Assembly: GCA_033439765.1 (NCBI GenBank)
Contig: JAULSN010000010.1
Span: forward strand, 992,001-1,056,000
Length of the DNA stretch: 64,000 bases
From: Lasiosphaeria ovina
Taxonomy: Eukaryota; Ascomycota; Sordariomycetes; Sordariales; Lasiosphaeriaceae
Reading direction: 5' to 3'
Part shown: positions 1-11,600 of the stretch, piece by piece
Numbering within the stretch: the first letter of the stretch is position 1
Layout of the letters: each line of letters starts with the position of its first letter
The notes under the pieces: model-generated
What the model was told of the DNA's origin: nothing
Seen by the model: only the letters and a program-made list of their open reading frames with translations
Databases searched by the model: none
Program-made: the position numbers and the translations under genes

Positions 1-2368
1 GCAGCCGCGGCCGCCGCCACCGCCACGACTGCTGTAGCCGCGGCCGCCGCCACAGACAGCGGCTCCTCGGCCAAGATCGACAGAGACGACGCTGGTGCGA
101 TGCAGGGTGATGACGAGGATAGCGATATCGATGAAGGGCTCGCATCTTCTCTTGGCGTCCTGAAGGTGGATGCAGATCGAGGAAAGTCCATGTATGTCGG
201 GCAGGAGCACTGGCACACAATCCTCGCCGACATCAGCGAAGTTAAGAACTACTATGCCGCGCACAAGAAGGACTTAGAGAAAAGCTACGAGAGGGTGTTA
301 CGCAGCAAGCCAGCAACGGCACGCAACGGTCCGACCTTTCTTTTGGGCGCAACGCCCGCGACCGAAGTGGAGCTTCGAGCAGAGCTGCCCCCAAAGTCGA
401 CAGTCCTAACTCTATGTGGGCGGTATTTTAACTCGATGGATAATGCGGTCAACATTATCCACGCACCCACGTTTCACCAGCAGCTTCGTAATCATTGGCA
501 GGACCCATCTAAGTCCCCAATCATGTGGTTAGGCCTGCTCTACTCAGTCCTGTGTTTAGCCATGCTGAGTTACCACAAGGTTGGAGATGAACCTCCCGAA
601 TGGAAAGGACGGTCTCTTGAGCTGGCTGCCGAGTATCGACTGCGCACGGTGCAATGCCTGTTCACCGGTGACTACACACGACCGGTCGAATACACGGTAG
701 AGACGATGTTGCTCTACGTCTTTGGCGAATACTCGTCCCGGTGGGACGCCGACTTGGGGCTGTGGCTTATCACGTCGTCAATCACAAGGATAGCATTCCG
801 GATGGGCTACCATCGCGACGCCAAGTGGTTTCCGTCAATCAGTCCCTTTCAAGCTGTGAGCCTGGACTTTTCTTTTTGATCCCACTCTGCCCGTTGTGCC
901 TGGATATAATTGCTGACCAGCGCTGGACTTGCACCCAATATCAGGAGATGAGACGGCGGACATGGGCACTTGTCAGAATGACCGATGTCGTCTTCTCGCA
1001 CCAAGTATCGCTGCCTAACATGATATACGAGCACGACTGTGATACGGAATTGCCGCACAACATATTTGACGAGGAATTTGGGCCCGACAGCAAGGTGCTA
1101 CCACCTTCCAGACCCAATGCTGAGCCGACTCCCATCAGCTACATGATCTCCAAAGTCAGGCTGTGTATGGAGCTCGGTAACATACTTCAAGCCACGGGCA
1201 GGGTCAAGAACCAGGTTCACTATGACGAGGTCCTCCGGTTTGACGCGCGGTTGCGAGAGACCAAGGCGGAACTGCCCCCTCACCTCAAGCTCCAGCCCCT
1301 CGAGGACTCCCATGACCCACTCACGCTCATCATTGCCCGCTTCAACATCGACATACTCTATCTCAAAATCATGTGCTTGCTCCACCGAAACTACATGTCC
1401 CGGGCAAGACACAACCCCAGGTATGCGTACTCGCGGCGCAGCGCGATCGAAGCCTCGCTCGAGACGCTGCGGCACCTCGAGACACTTCACCGCGAATCGC
1501 AGCCCAATGGCCGGTTGCGGTCGATAAAATGGTTTGTGACTTCTGTGGCAACCAAGGACTTCCTCCTTCCTGCCATGATCATCATTTTGGACCTGCACTT
1601 CGACAATGTGGCCGAGAGGTCTCAAGGGCGCCAAGACTCGCAGAGCCTCTACTTCTTGACGCCCGAGCAGCGTATGGAGATGATCAGAAGTCTTGAGCTC
1701 ACAAGAGACATATGGAAGGGACTAGCAGACGGCTCCATGGAGGCTGTCAAGGCATCCAACATTCTCGAGATCATGTTGGAGAAGATAAAGAGCCCTGCGC
1801 CCGGCAGCGGGTCGTCGGGCCCGCCGGAAGTTACGGTTCGGGACGGCCTGTTTGTGACGGTGGAAGCGAATATGCAGCCCGAGCACTCGGCAGCCATGAC
1901 GCTTGGCATGATATCGGGAGGCGTGGGGCCAAATCCGGGTGAGCCGTTTGGCATGGTACAAAGCCCCGGTGGCGCGGCGTACACGGCGATCGACCCAGCC
2001 CTCGGCCCTGCGGCAGCGAGCTCGGGCATCGGCTCGGGCGTGTCACAAGACTTCTCAAACGAGACACTGGGGATGGAAGGCGCGCCGTCTCCGTTCTCGA
2101 TGTTCAATAACATGGCCAGCAACAACAACAGCAACATGGACTTCACAAGCAGCAACTTTGACTGGGTATGCAAGAATTGGCCACCCTTACTTGCTCTGGC
2201 TGGGCCGCCGCTAATGTGGAATGAATGTTTGCATAGGACTCGCTGGAAAACTACACGCAGACAGCGCATTGGGGCACAGATCAGTCGTTCCAGTTCTTCT
2301 CTGGCAACCCGGACCAATCGCAGGCCCAGGGACCGAACTTGTTCCCTTTCGGCAACCCGGAGCCTTGA
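1..2368 (+). CDS. Fungal-specific (Zn2Cys6-class) transcription factor, 5' partial
   Basis: The reading frame is open from the first base, so the N-terminus, including any Zn2Cys6 DNA-binding domain, lies outside the window. Exons are <1-855, 945-2165 and 2237-2368. The introns are 856-944 (GTGAGC...CAG, branch TGCTGAC) and 2166-2236 (GTATGC...TAG). Visible first is an alanine-rich stretch, then an acidic segment. Next comes the helical fungal-specific transcription factor domain (Fungal_trans type), recognisable from the YVGQEHWHTIL start, the HAPTFHQQ block and the SPFQ-EMRRRTWA block that spans intron 1. The C-terminus is low complexity and rich in G, P, N and S, typical of an activation region. 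The spliced frame ends in PFGNPEP then TGA. The class is clear from the middle domain; target genes cannot be read from the sequence. It lies 1 kb upstream of a secreted amylase on the same strand, but a regulatory link is only a guess. Confidence 0.85.
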
Positions 2369-2607
2369 TGTCGAGCGACTTTAGGGCAATTTTCTCTTTG
2401 GAGCCGAAGAGAGACGTGCGGCGTGCGATTTCCGATTTGCGATTCACGACGTTGGTGGCAATCGTCGGTTACCTCGGTTGGGGCCAAAGGGAGCTACGAA
2501 GGGAGGCAGCGAAAGGAGCACTGGGACTCGGTATGAGGGACCCGGGCGTGTTTGGCTGAACACAGGCGACTCGGCCGCATGTAGTTGTAGTGGGCACGAC
2601 TCTGTAC

Positions 2608-2633
2608 AATAAAAAGAAAAAGAAAAAGAAAAA
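2608..2633 (+). terminator. Likely polyadenylation region of the regulator gene
   Basis: An AATAAA hexamer at 2608-2613 is followed by an A-rich AAAAG run, about 240 bp after the stop codon. Fungal poly(A) signals are loose, so this is suggestive only. Confidence 0.35.
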
Positions 2634-3399
2634 CCCCCCTTCGATCACCATGGTGTCGGCTAATAGAGGACCGGCGGGCCAGTTGGCAAGCATAGAGCTG
2701 CCCCAACTATATGACTTCTCGGCACCACTGCGGATTCTTGGTTGTGATGGTTTCTCGAGGTTTGCTTTTGGTGGTATGGAGGACACACGCGCCCGGGGGC
2801 GGGGGGGGGGGCGGATCGGGCGGACGAAATTACCCAACCCCGGCTGCTCTCCTTCCCCCGCGTTTGGTGGCGTTCGGAACTGCCCTGTGTGGGTTGCAAT
2901 GAGCACCCCTGGCGTTACCTTTCCGAGTGCCGAGACTGGGGATGGTCTTCAGTGGGCTTAGCTCGACGCCATGGACGATCGAAACCTCGCTACGGGGCCC
3001 GGAAGTAGGACATTCGGGCCTTCCCCTGAAGGCGACGACGACGAGACGGGACATGGAAGTCACAGACGATAATAATGATTCAGCAGCACGCATGACGGCC
3101 CGATTGAGAAGTGCTGCTTGGTCTTGGTCTCCTCCTCTTTCATGGACTCGGCGCCTTTTGACGGGCCTTGTCGGTCTTGTCCTCGTCCACCTCGACCTCG
3201 ACCACGATCACGACCTCCTCGTCCTCGTCCCGTCCTCGTGGATGCGGCATGCGCGTCTGTATAGTCACGTAATTATATCCTATATCTTCTATTCTTGTAC
3301 AACGAGCTAGCTAGGCAGCAGGCCTTTCTTCTTCATCTTCTTCTTCATCTTCATATTCTTCTCTGTTGGCTGCGAACCAGTCAACAAACAGCCAGTAGG
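2634..3399. promoter_or_regulatory. Intergenic region and amylase promoter
   Basis: No gene is seen. There is an 11-base G run near 2801-2811. Just before the amylase start lie AT-rich TATA-like sequence (about 3270-3290) and a long CT-rich TTCTTCTTCATC tract (about 3325-3363), the usual arrangement for strongly expressed fungal genes. Confidence 0.4.
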
Positions 3400-6300
3400 A
3401 TGCGCATCACCAGCCTGCACCTCGGCGTCCTAGCGGCAGTCGTGTCGTGGGCACCTCAAGTGGGTGGCATGGCGGCTGCTGGCTGGCGAGGTCAGTCCAT
3501 CTATCAGGTCGTGACCGACAGGTTTGCCCGGACCGATCTCTCCACCACAGCGGCCTGCAATGCCTCGCAACAGGTCTACTGCGGAGGCACGTGGCGGGGG
3601 CTGATCTCGAGGCTGGATTACATTCAGGGCATGGGCTTCACGGCTATCTGGATATCGCCAGTAGTAAAGCAGATGGACGGCAACACGGCCGACGGGTGGG
3701 TGTTCTGGCTCCGAGAACATAGGCAGTGTTTTGCTGACCAAAAATACCCGAGGTAGCTCATCTTACCACGGCTACTGGGCTCAGGACATTATGGCCCTGA
3801 ATTCAGCCTTTGGGACGCCGACTGACCTGGCAGCGCTTGCTGCGGCGTTGCATGTTAGGGGCATGGCCCTCATGGTTGACGTGGTCACTAACCATATGGC
3901 CTACAAGGGCTGTGGCTCCTGCGTCAACTACTCCGTCTTCACTCCCTTTTCGTTGGTAAGACGCGTGCGTTGTGTGGACCATGCGCGCCTTCCCATCATC
4001 CTCTTGTTGGACAGTGGGAGAGGGCCTAGCAATTGATACCTAGGTAACTAACGCCGTGCTGTGCTGTTCCTAGGCTTCATACTTTCATCCATTCTGCTTC
4101 ATCGACTACAGCAATCAGACCTCGGTCGAAGTGTACGTGCAGATCTATCTATACAGGCGTATATGTAGATATGTATACCCATGCCCCTTGTTCGATGGTG
4201 GTGAGCAGCCAGCCCGGCCCAGCCCAGCTGACACGAAACCACAATCCAGGTGCTGGCAAGGAACCAACACTGTCAGGTATACGGACCACAGTCGAGATGC
4301 CGTTGTGTGTCGAGGCCACATGGGCTGACCATGATAAATGCGTGCCCCCCCCCCCTCCAAAAGTCTGCCAGACCTCCGCACCGAAAAGTAAGCCACAAAT
4401 GCTTCTCCTAACGGCCGGTCCGTCCCTTGCTGACTCCAAAATCCACAGCGACGATCTCCGCCTGGTATGGAACAACTGGATAGCTGGCTTAGTCTCAACT
4501 TACTCGATGTTCGTGCAACCCCATGATGGCCCCGCGGCGAAACTGTTGTTTGTTTTCGCGGTTTGTTGTCGTTGAGATAGCTCTGTGTGTGCCAGAGAGG
4601 GGCTGACAATCCTGTTCTCTCGGTATCTAGCGACGGCCTGCGAATCGACAGCGTGAAGCATGTCGAGCAGTCCTTCTGGCCTGGGTTCATGGCCGCCGCC
4701 GGTGTTTACGCAGTGGGTGAGGTGTTCAGCGGGGATCCTGCCTACACAGCTCCCTACCAAAAGTACATTGACGGCGTGTTGGACTACCCCAGGTATGTAC
4801 AGTACTGTACGAACGAATCCTGCAGGGTAGGTAGGTATTCGGCGACCAGGCGCGCCTCGCTGACGGTTTTGCCTCTGCCCCCAGCTACTACTGGATCACT
4901 CGCGCGTTCCAGTCCCCAGCCGGCAGCATTAGCGGCCTCGTCGACGGCCTCAACACGCTCACACAAGCAGGTTAGGCGAGACCAGCCAATATTGGGCCCA
5001 TTGACCCGTGTCCCTCCCGCTGACAGGCCGAATCCGTCTAGCCCTGGACCTAAGCCTTTATGGATTGTTTATCGAGAACCACGACGTGCCGAGGTTTCCA
5101 TCGCTCACGGGCGACGTTGTGAGCTTACCTACCCCCCATCCCCCCGGTCCTTCTCGTCGTTACTAACCAGTCGGGTCCTGCCAGGCACTGGTAAAGAATG
5201 TACGTGTTTTCCCTGTTGGGACGGACGGACCTATAGACAAACAGGCTGACTGGTGACGGTGGCTGCTGCCTCTCAAGGCGATTGCGTTTACCATGTTCAA
5301 AGACGGTATGTTATGCCATTTCTACCTTTGTTGATGGACGCCCAACTGACCCATCTGACCGTGCCTCTGTAGGCATTCCCATCGTGTACCAGGGACAAGA
5401 ACAGCATTATTCTGGCGGAGCCACCCCGGCCAACCGAGAGGCGCTTTGGCTCTCGGGATACTCAACCAGCTCCGAGCTCTACAGGTGGATCAGCCAACTG
5501 AACCAGATCCGGACGTGGGCAGTCTCCCAAGACGCCGGCTATCTGACATATAAAGCACGCCCTATCTACTCGGAAGGCCGCTTTTGTTGTATCTGTTCAG
5601 CTGGCGTCACGTCGTCGGCAGCGGACTCGGCTTGCTTTGTCGATGTCTCGTCGTTCGTGGACTTTGTGGATGCCTCTTGCTGGATGACGGCCACACAATA
5701 GTCATGCGCAAGGGTCTCCCGGGCTACCAGGTCGTCGCTGTCTTTACCAATATCGGTTCCGCCTCGTCCTCCACCGTCGCACTGCCCTCGTCGGTGGCGG
5801 GATTCAACGCAACCCAGTCGCTCATCGACGTCATGAGCTGCACTACAGTGGTCACCGACTCGAGCGGCGGTCTAGCATTGGCTCTGACCGGCGGTCTCCC
5901 GAAGGTTTTGTACCCGTTGGCGCGCCTCTCTGGCAGCGGAATATGTCCTTCCACGGTTCCCGGAACCACGTCGAGTGCAGAAACCCCCACGACGACATCC
6001 CCAACGACCTCGATGTTGAGATCATCAAGCAGTATGTTTTCCCCCTCGCCCGGCTACTGCCGTTGCTTCACTGTGGTTCATTCTCCCAGAACTATTTGCT
6101 AAACTTGTGTGCGGTAGCCGTATCTGCCGCTTGCACGTCCACGGCAGTAGCAATCACCTTTAATGAACTCGTGACCACAACCTTTGGGGATACTATCAAA
6201 ATGTACGCATAACCCCGTCCTCCATCTTCTAGGTCCCGCCCGCCCCTTGGGCGGCCCTCCCGGTCTTGCCCATATTGTTGACGGCGAAGAAACCAGCACC

Positions 6301-6540
6301 GGCAACGTCGCTTCTCTAGGAAACTGGAACCCCAGCAACGGCGTCGCACTGAACGCATCAAAGTATACCGCCAGCAACCCTTTGTGGTTCGGCACGGTTT
6401 CCCTTGCTCTTGGGAGTGTCGTTGCTTACAAGTTCGTTAAGGTGAGCAGCTCTGGGGCGGTGGCGTGGGAGGCCGACCTGAACCATACCGCTACCGTCCC
6501 ATGCACGGCTGCCACTCTCTCCAGCTCCTGGCAGGCATAA
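3400..6540 (+). CDS. Secreted alpha-amylase, GH13 catalytic domain plus CBM20 starch-binding domain
   Basis: Endo-acting alpha-1,4-glucanase of the Taka-amylase type, secreted to break down starch. I resolve 15 exons: 3400-3695, 3757-3955, 4074-4132, 4250-4276, 4364-4387, 4449-4508, 4631-4792, 4885-4970, 5027-5118, 5185-5199, 5278-5305, 5373-5588, 5702-6031, 6118-6202, 6297-6540. They sum to 640 codons plus stop. A signal peptide covers about residues 1-25. GH13 catalytic residues are visible: Asp228 in GLRIDSVKH (nucleophile), Glu252 in VGEVFSGD (acid/base) and Asp324 in [10 protein letters not shown] (transition-state stabiliser). A Ser/Thr/Pro linker at about 500-535 leads to a CBM20 at about 541-640 ([25 protein letters not shown]). 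The last CBM20 intron (6203-6296) uses the CCAG acceptor that restores the conserved [11 protein letters not shown]. The donors at 4509, 4971 and 5589 are weak, so those borders are less certain than the function. Confidence 0.93.
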
Positions 6541-6929
6541 AATTCACTATCAATGAAACTCTGCTGCTGATGCTAACAAAAGTTGATGTTTTTCTCCCGC
6601 CTGGGTCTCGTTGCCCGCCTCCTAGATTGTATCCTCCAATCTCTATGCGCCCACCCCTGGTATCCCCATGTCCCCCTTTCGATGCCCCAAGGAGGAGAAT
6701 CACCTCCCCCTGTCAATGTTGATACAATATATATATACATGCATCTGGAATGAAGTACCGGGTCACCTTGAAAAGACCTGCCATGCATAAAGTAAAGGTC
6801 TGCTCATTTTCCTCCAAAAAGAGGAGAAAGTCAAGAGGAAGAGGAACAAAGTGAAACGTGTCAAACGCCCAGGAGAAAGAAAGAAAGAAAGAAAGTGAAT
6901 AAAATAATAAAAAGAAAAATCGTTGCCTG
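6541..6929. other. Intergenic region between convergent genes
   Basis: Shared 3' flank of the amylase and the minus-strand secreted protein. It contains a short TATATATA run near 6728 and GAAA repeats near 6875-6895. No gene is seen. Confidence 0.5.
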
Positions 6930-7538
6930 TTAGGCAAGGTTGAATGCCGCCTTGGCCCGATTCCAGTAGGCCAGTCGCGCAGCATCGCTAGAGTCGACGC
7001 CTACACACCCCATGTAGGCGGACCACCCGGCATCCCCAGAAGTTTGCAGAGCGGTGCGTACGCTAGGATCGCATTTCTTAGCCAGGAACCAGGGGGCCGA
7101 GCCAAAGTTGTACTCATCAAGCGTAACGAGGGCGAGGACATCGGCGGGGCTCTTGCCGGCCACGGCGCTCGCGCCGAGCACGTCGACGGCGTAGTCGGCG
7201 ACAAAGGTAGGGTTCATCATGTTGGACGTGCCCTGGCCGGCCACGCCGGGGAACACGTTGTGCTTGTACTTCATGTTGCCGCTCTCGTAGCCGATCAGGG
7301 CAAGCATGGCGGCCATTTCGCTAAACTGGAAGTCCGCGAAGGCCTTGATAAGGAAAGGCGCTGCCTGCATGGCGGTTCTGCACTCTTCCAGGCCTCCGTC
7401 GCATGAATCTGATGTCGGAATTATCGCCTCGATGGCTGCTACGGCGCCGACCGAAGTTGCTCTCCCTGCGAGAGGGACCGGCGAAGCTGCTGCGCTGAAC
7501 CCGGCAAGGAAGACGGCGAGAAAAAATTGCGTGAGCAT
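6930..7538 (-). CDS. Small secreted protein, conserved fungal type of unknown function
   Basis: A single-exon gene of 202 aa. Residues 1-18 form a clear signal peptide (MLTQFFLAVFLAGFSAAAS) followed by a short pro-like segment. The mature part has cysteine pairs (SCDGGLEEC, near KKC and MGC) and the block FSEMAAMLALIGYESGNMKY, then HNVFPGVAGQGTSNM. I recognise this block from small secreted fungal proteins of about 200 aa that are usually unnamed. The FESG/YESG motif with a helical context recalls lysozyme-like folds, but I cannot support an enzymatic call. The gene is convergent with the amylase. There is no intron and the ATG at 7536-7538 is the only sensible start. Confidence 0.8.
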   Translation of the reverse strand: MLTQFFLAVFLAGFSAAASPVPLAGRATSVGAVAAIEAIIPTSDSCDGGLEECRTAMQAAPFLIKAFADFQFSEMAAMLALIGYESGNMKYKHNVFPGVAGQGTSNMMNPTFVADYAVDVLGASAVAGKSPADVLALVTLDEYNFGSAPWFLAKKCDPSVRTALQTSGDAGWSAYMGCVGVDSSDAARLAYWNRAKAAFNLA

Positions 7539-8604
7539 GATGAATCAGGTTGTCGACCTTTTGGTAAGCCGTGTTTTTCTTTTCCTTTTTTCTCTTTTTG
7601 TTCTTTTGGAGAAGGGATCCGTGGTTTTCCTTGGACGACGTTGAAGAGGTGGACCCAAGAGGGAAGGCATGGGAGCTTGAAATATACGCAACTTCATCAT
7701 ACTGCCCCCTGATGGTCCAGGAGGCCCCTTGTCCCAGAGGTTAAATGCTGTGAATAATAGAGGCTGACAATAAACCAATCGCCTTTGAGTAAAGCCTTGT
7801 TTCAAGCTCAGCAAGTAGCTGTGTCCAATGGGCCTTGAAGATCGATGAAACAGGAGTGACGGCGGAGGTATCGTGGTGTCCAATGGTTGTGGGCGAAACA
7901 AAAGAAGGGGTCTGACAATGCGGGGGTCCAATCGACCCCAAGGCAAGGCACACGCACACGCGCACACAAGCAAACAACAGTTGCCATAGGGGAAAAAGAC
8001 AAAGAGGCCGTTCTTGTCTTGAATAAAACACACGACAATATGGAAATGGATCAAGAGAGAGGGAATAGAGAGGTCAGCAAACTTGGTCGAGATGCTAAAT
8101 TACACAGTGGGGATTGGTTCTGACTTCTGTAAGGCGTAAATACCTACCTGTGTCCAGGAATGTTGTACAGTATAATATGCACAAAAGGTACCAAGGCAAA
8201 GTGCCTACCATGGCACGTCTGGCGCTGTATTCGTGGTTCCTAACCGCCGCCTCGTTCGTCGACAGCATCCCATTAATACATGCGACAGCCAATCACCATA
8301 CTGGGACAGGGAGCTGACCAAACAAACCTCCCAAATCCAAAGATATACACAGGGATATAGTCTATAACAAATCACCAAGGTCGGGCAGACCCCGCCTCGG
8401 GCCGACACCAGGTGTAACAAGACAAGGGAGAGCAGGCTGATCTTCCTAATATTGCTGCATTCAACAGCCCTGTTTCCCTCGAGATGAAAATGCCCAACAG
8501 GATCCCTCGACAGTGGCTATACAAGCCATAACAGGCAGCAACTACTCATGCTCGCAGAAAGAGACGAGAGAGAGGTCGTGTGCAGTGTAGTAAGTAATGC
8601 CGAC
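7539..8604. other. Intergenic region between two minus-strand genes
   Basis: Upstream flank of the secreted-protein gene and 3' flank of the large F-box gene. CT-rich sequence on the minus strand just above 7540 may be promoter. I see no gene or RNA. Confidence 0.4.
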
Positions 8605-11600
8605 TCAAGCTGCCGGAAACCGGGGATCATACTCTTCATAATATGAGGGGTCCTCCCGACGGTCAACCATGGGCCCGAGATGTTCCCGGGCTAAGTCGGC
8701 TCTTGAAGCTGGAACGTAGACAGGCTCATAAGCGGTATACGGACCGGCATCTCGATGCACTCTCCGTTCTTCATAAGCGTAAATGGGATCTGGCTCACGC
8801 CGCACAGGTCTTCGGATATAGTACTCCCCTCTCTCGTCAATGACGTGCACAATCTCCCATGTCTCAACAGGTGCCTGTCGAGATGGGGCACGCGCGTTCT
8901 CCACGTAGCGGTAGTATTCTGGTCGTCGTGCTATGTCGTCACTAACATTGTCCAGCCGGTGAGTCTGGCCAGATAGCCTACCCTCTACACGGCGAGGCAG
9001 TTGCTCATATAGCTCTGGCTGCAAGGGATATCCATCACGATCTGCGACGCACCTTTCTGTCGGCCCTGGCTGGAACAAGGATACGGGCTGAGGTTGAGGT
9101 TGAGGCCGAGACTGGATCTGATGTGCGGCATGGGGCCTATCTGCCCACTCTTCTTGTGCTGCATGGGAACGTCGACCTCCATTGACCGGAGACCTTGAGC
9201 GGTCCAGATTGTCCTCGTACTGAGTTGCAGTTCGAGAAATGTATCGCGTATTCAAAGGCATGACCGAGGCTCTGTCATCAAGACGAATCACAGTATTTGG
9301 GGCCCGTTGCCTCGCCGCAATGGCTGGAGAGTATTGCTGGTCAAGATGCATTTCAAGTGCCGATGTGAGGTTCGATTCTTCCAGAGGCCGAGGTAGAGCT
9401 GGAGGCCTCTGAGATGCGAGTCTTTCGGAATGCTGTGATGGGCGAGTGTCTGACTGTGGCGTCGATTGCGGAGCGCTTGCCTTTTCTTCTTTTTTGTTTT
9501 GAACCGGATTGGCCGACGAGTATGCGCGTGCAGTTTCGACCCTTTCTGCAGCCCAAATTGCTCTTATCTTCCGTTCTTCACGGCGAGCGTCCTCCTCGCT
9601 CTCCTTGGCCAATTGCTTGATCGCGCGCCCATCAGCGGAGCCAGCTTTACGCATCTTCCCGCGCTTCGATTTGTTTGCCACGTTCTTGTGATTCTGGGAT
9701 TTTCTTTGCTCCCGAGTTGTTCGAGAGCCCAGTGATGACTGGTGACCACCTTCGGCGCGACCTATTTGACCATGTTCAGTCACGCTCACGGATCTTGGCG
9801 CAGATGATCCCCCAACTGCATCGTGGATCACACTGTGCGATGCAGGTATGGTGTGAGGCTGGGTTGTATAAAAGTGATCTCCGAATGGGTAACTGTTGGG
9901 AATATTATCTTCAGTTATGTGTTCGTTGGTACTTCGTTCCCGCAGTAGCTTCACATCGCGGGCGCTGCGGTCATCACCAGAGTGAGATAGCATGGCTCCA
10001 GAGTAACCCGGTTGATGCTGATTAGGTGTCGATTGGGGATGACGCAGCTCAGTCGCAGCGATGGGGCGCGGTTCAAAGGCATCCGGAAGTGCATCCAAAA
10101 GTATTTTCCGCTGCGCTTTGTTGATGCTGGACTGGATTTGGGTCATGACTACTGGATTTGGCAGTAGGACCATATCCACGACCCAGTCGACGACAGAGAC
10201 CGTTTCTTGCACTTGATTATGCTGCACTGGCTGGGCGTGTTCTGACTGAAAGTGGTTGACAAGCTGAGGGAGTGAAAAGGTCCTCCCGTCCTTTTCCACA
10301 GATGCGGTATCGCCTAGCCCTTGGTGACAAGTCTTACAAGCAAGGCCATTGATGTTACGGACAGGACGCATATCTTTATTGTTAGATAAACCGTCTATAA
10401 AAAGAGATAGCGGGGGCTTTTCGCCAAACGTCGACCAGTACCTCTTGGCAAGATGGTGGATGGTGACAAAAACCCTCACGGCACCAGGGAGGTCTTTGAT
10501 ATTGGCCAATGTTTGCCAGATTTCCCGAGAATTTCGGGCGATATCGTCTAGTTTCGTTTGGTAAAGTGGTTGCGGGAAGGCCGGTGGTGGGGGTGCTGTG
10601 TAGGCGACCTGTGCATTTGCCTGGTATGAACCATGGTAGCCCGCGTCAGGCGGAGGCCCATAGCCATGCATTGGATCAATACCAGGGGGGTTGTATGGGC
10701 CAGGGGCCGCTGGGTACGGCTGGTACTGGGTCGGGTGAGCGGTATAAGATTGCTGTCCATAGCTTGTCTGTGGCGGATAGGGATGGACGGCGCCTTGGAA
10801 CTGATACGACGGGGGGGGCGGTGCCTGGTGATGGTAGTGATCGACAGAGGGCGCTGCACCACACGCAAACCCGGAAGGCAGCGGGTAAGAAGGGTGCATT
10901 GGAGTGCCAGACGTGGGTGGATAGTTGTAGCCGTCCTGGAGAGATGCAGGATTGTTGGTGAAGGGGCTAAAACCCGGTGTGAAAAGGGGTCGGTTCGCTG
11001 CTCGAGCCTCACGAGCAAAAGGGGGTGTTCTTGGCCACTCAGCTCTCCAGTGGACTACGACACTACCCACGCTGAGGGCTGTTGTATGCTTTGCCGCGTA
11101 GTGTTGAATCACACCCTCAAAGCCAAAAGCTTTAGAGTTCCACTCACAGCCATTGCAGTAGAAAATCTCCTTGCGGTATAACTCGGTGAAGGGCTTGATT
11201 TTGGTGTCGAAGATCCACTTCATATTCTCCAAAGTGAGCTTCTGTGTAAACGGACCGTCGGGTGGATCAACAGTCGGGTCTTGACCAAAAGCCTTAGCAG
11301 CAGCGCCATCTTTCGCCACGCCGGCATAGAACTTTTCCCGAATGTAGACGAGTACATCGACAGCGAATTTTGAGCAGTTCTGTTTTGACACCCTTTTGCC
11401 CTTATCCCACTTGTCCCGGACGATCTCGTCTGCCAAATGAGAGATGCGAGCGCGCAATGGTGCTTGTACCATTTCCCAATCTTTGTCGATAAGGTCTCTT
11501 GCTTCTTTCGTAGTAGCTAGCGTTGCTTCAAGATGGCGATGCACCGCCTCCTCCTGGCTAACTTTGGTGTGAGCAGATTGCTCATTTTCTTGCTCTTCCG

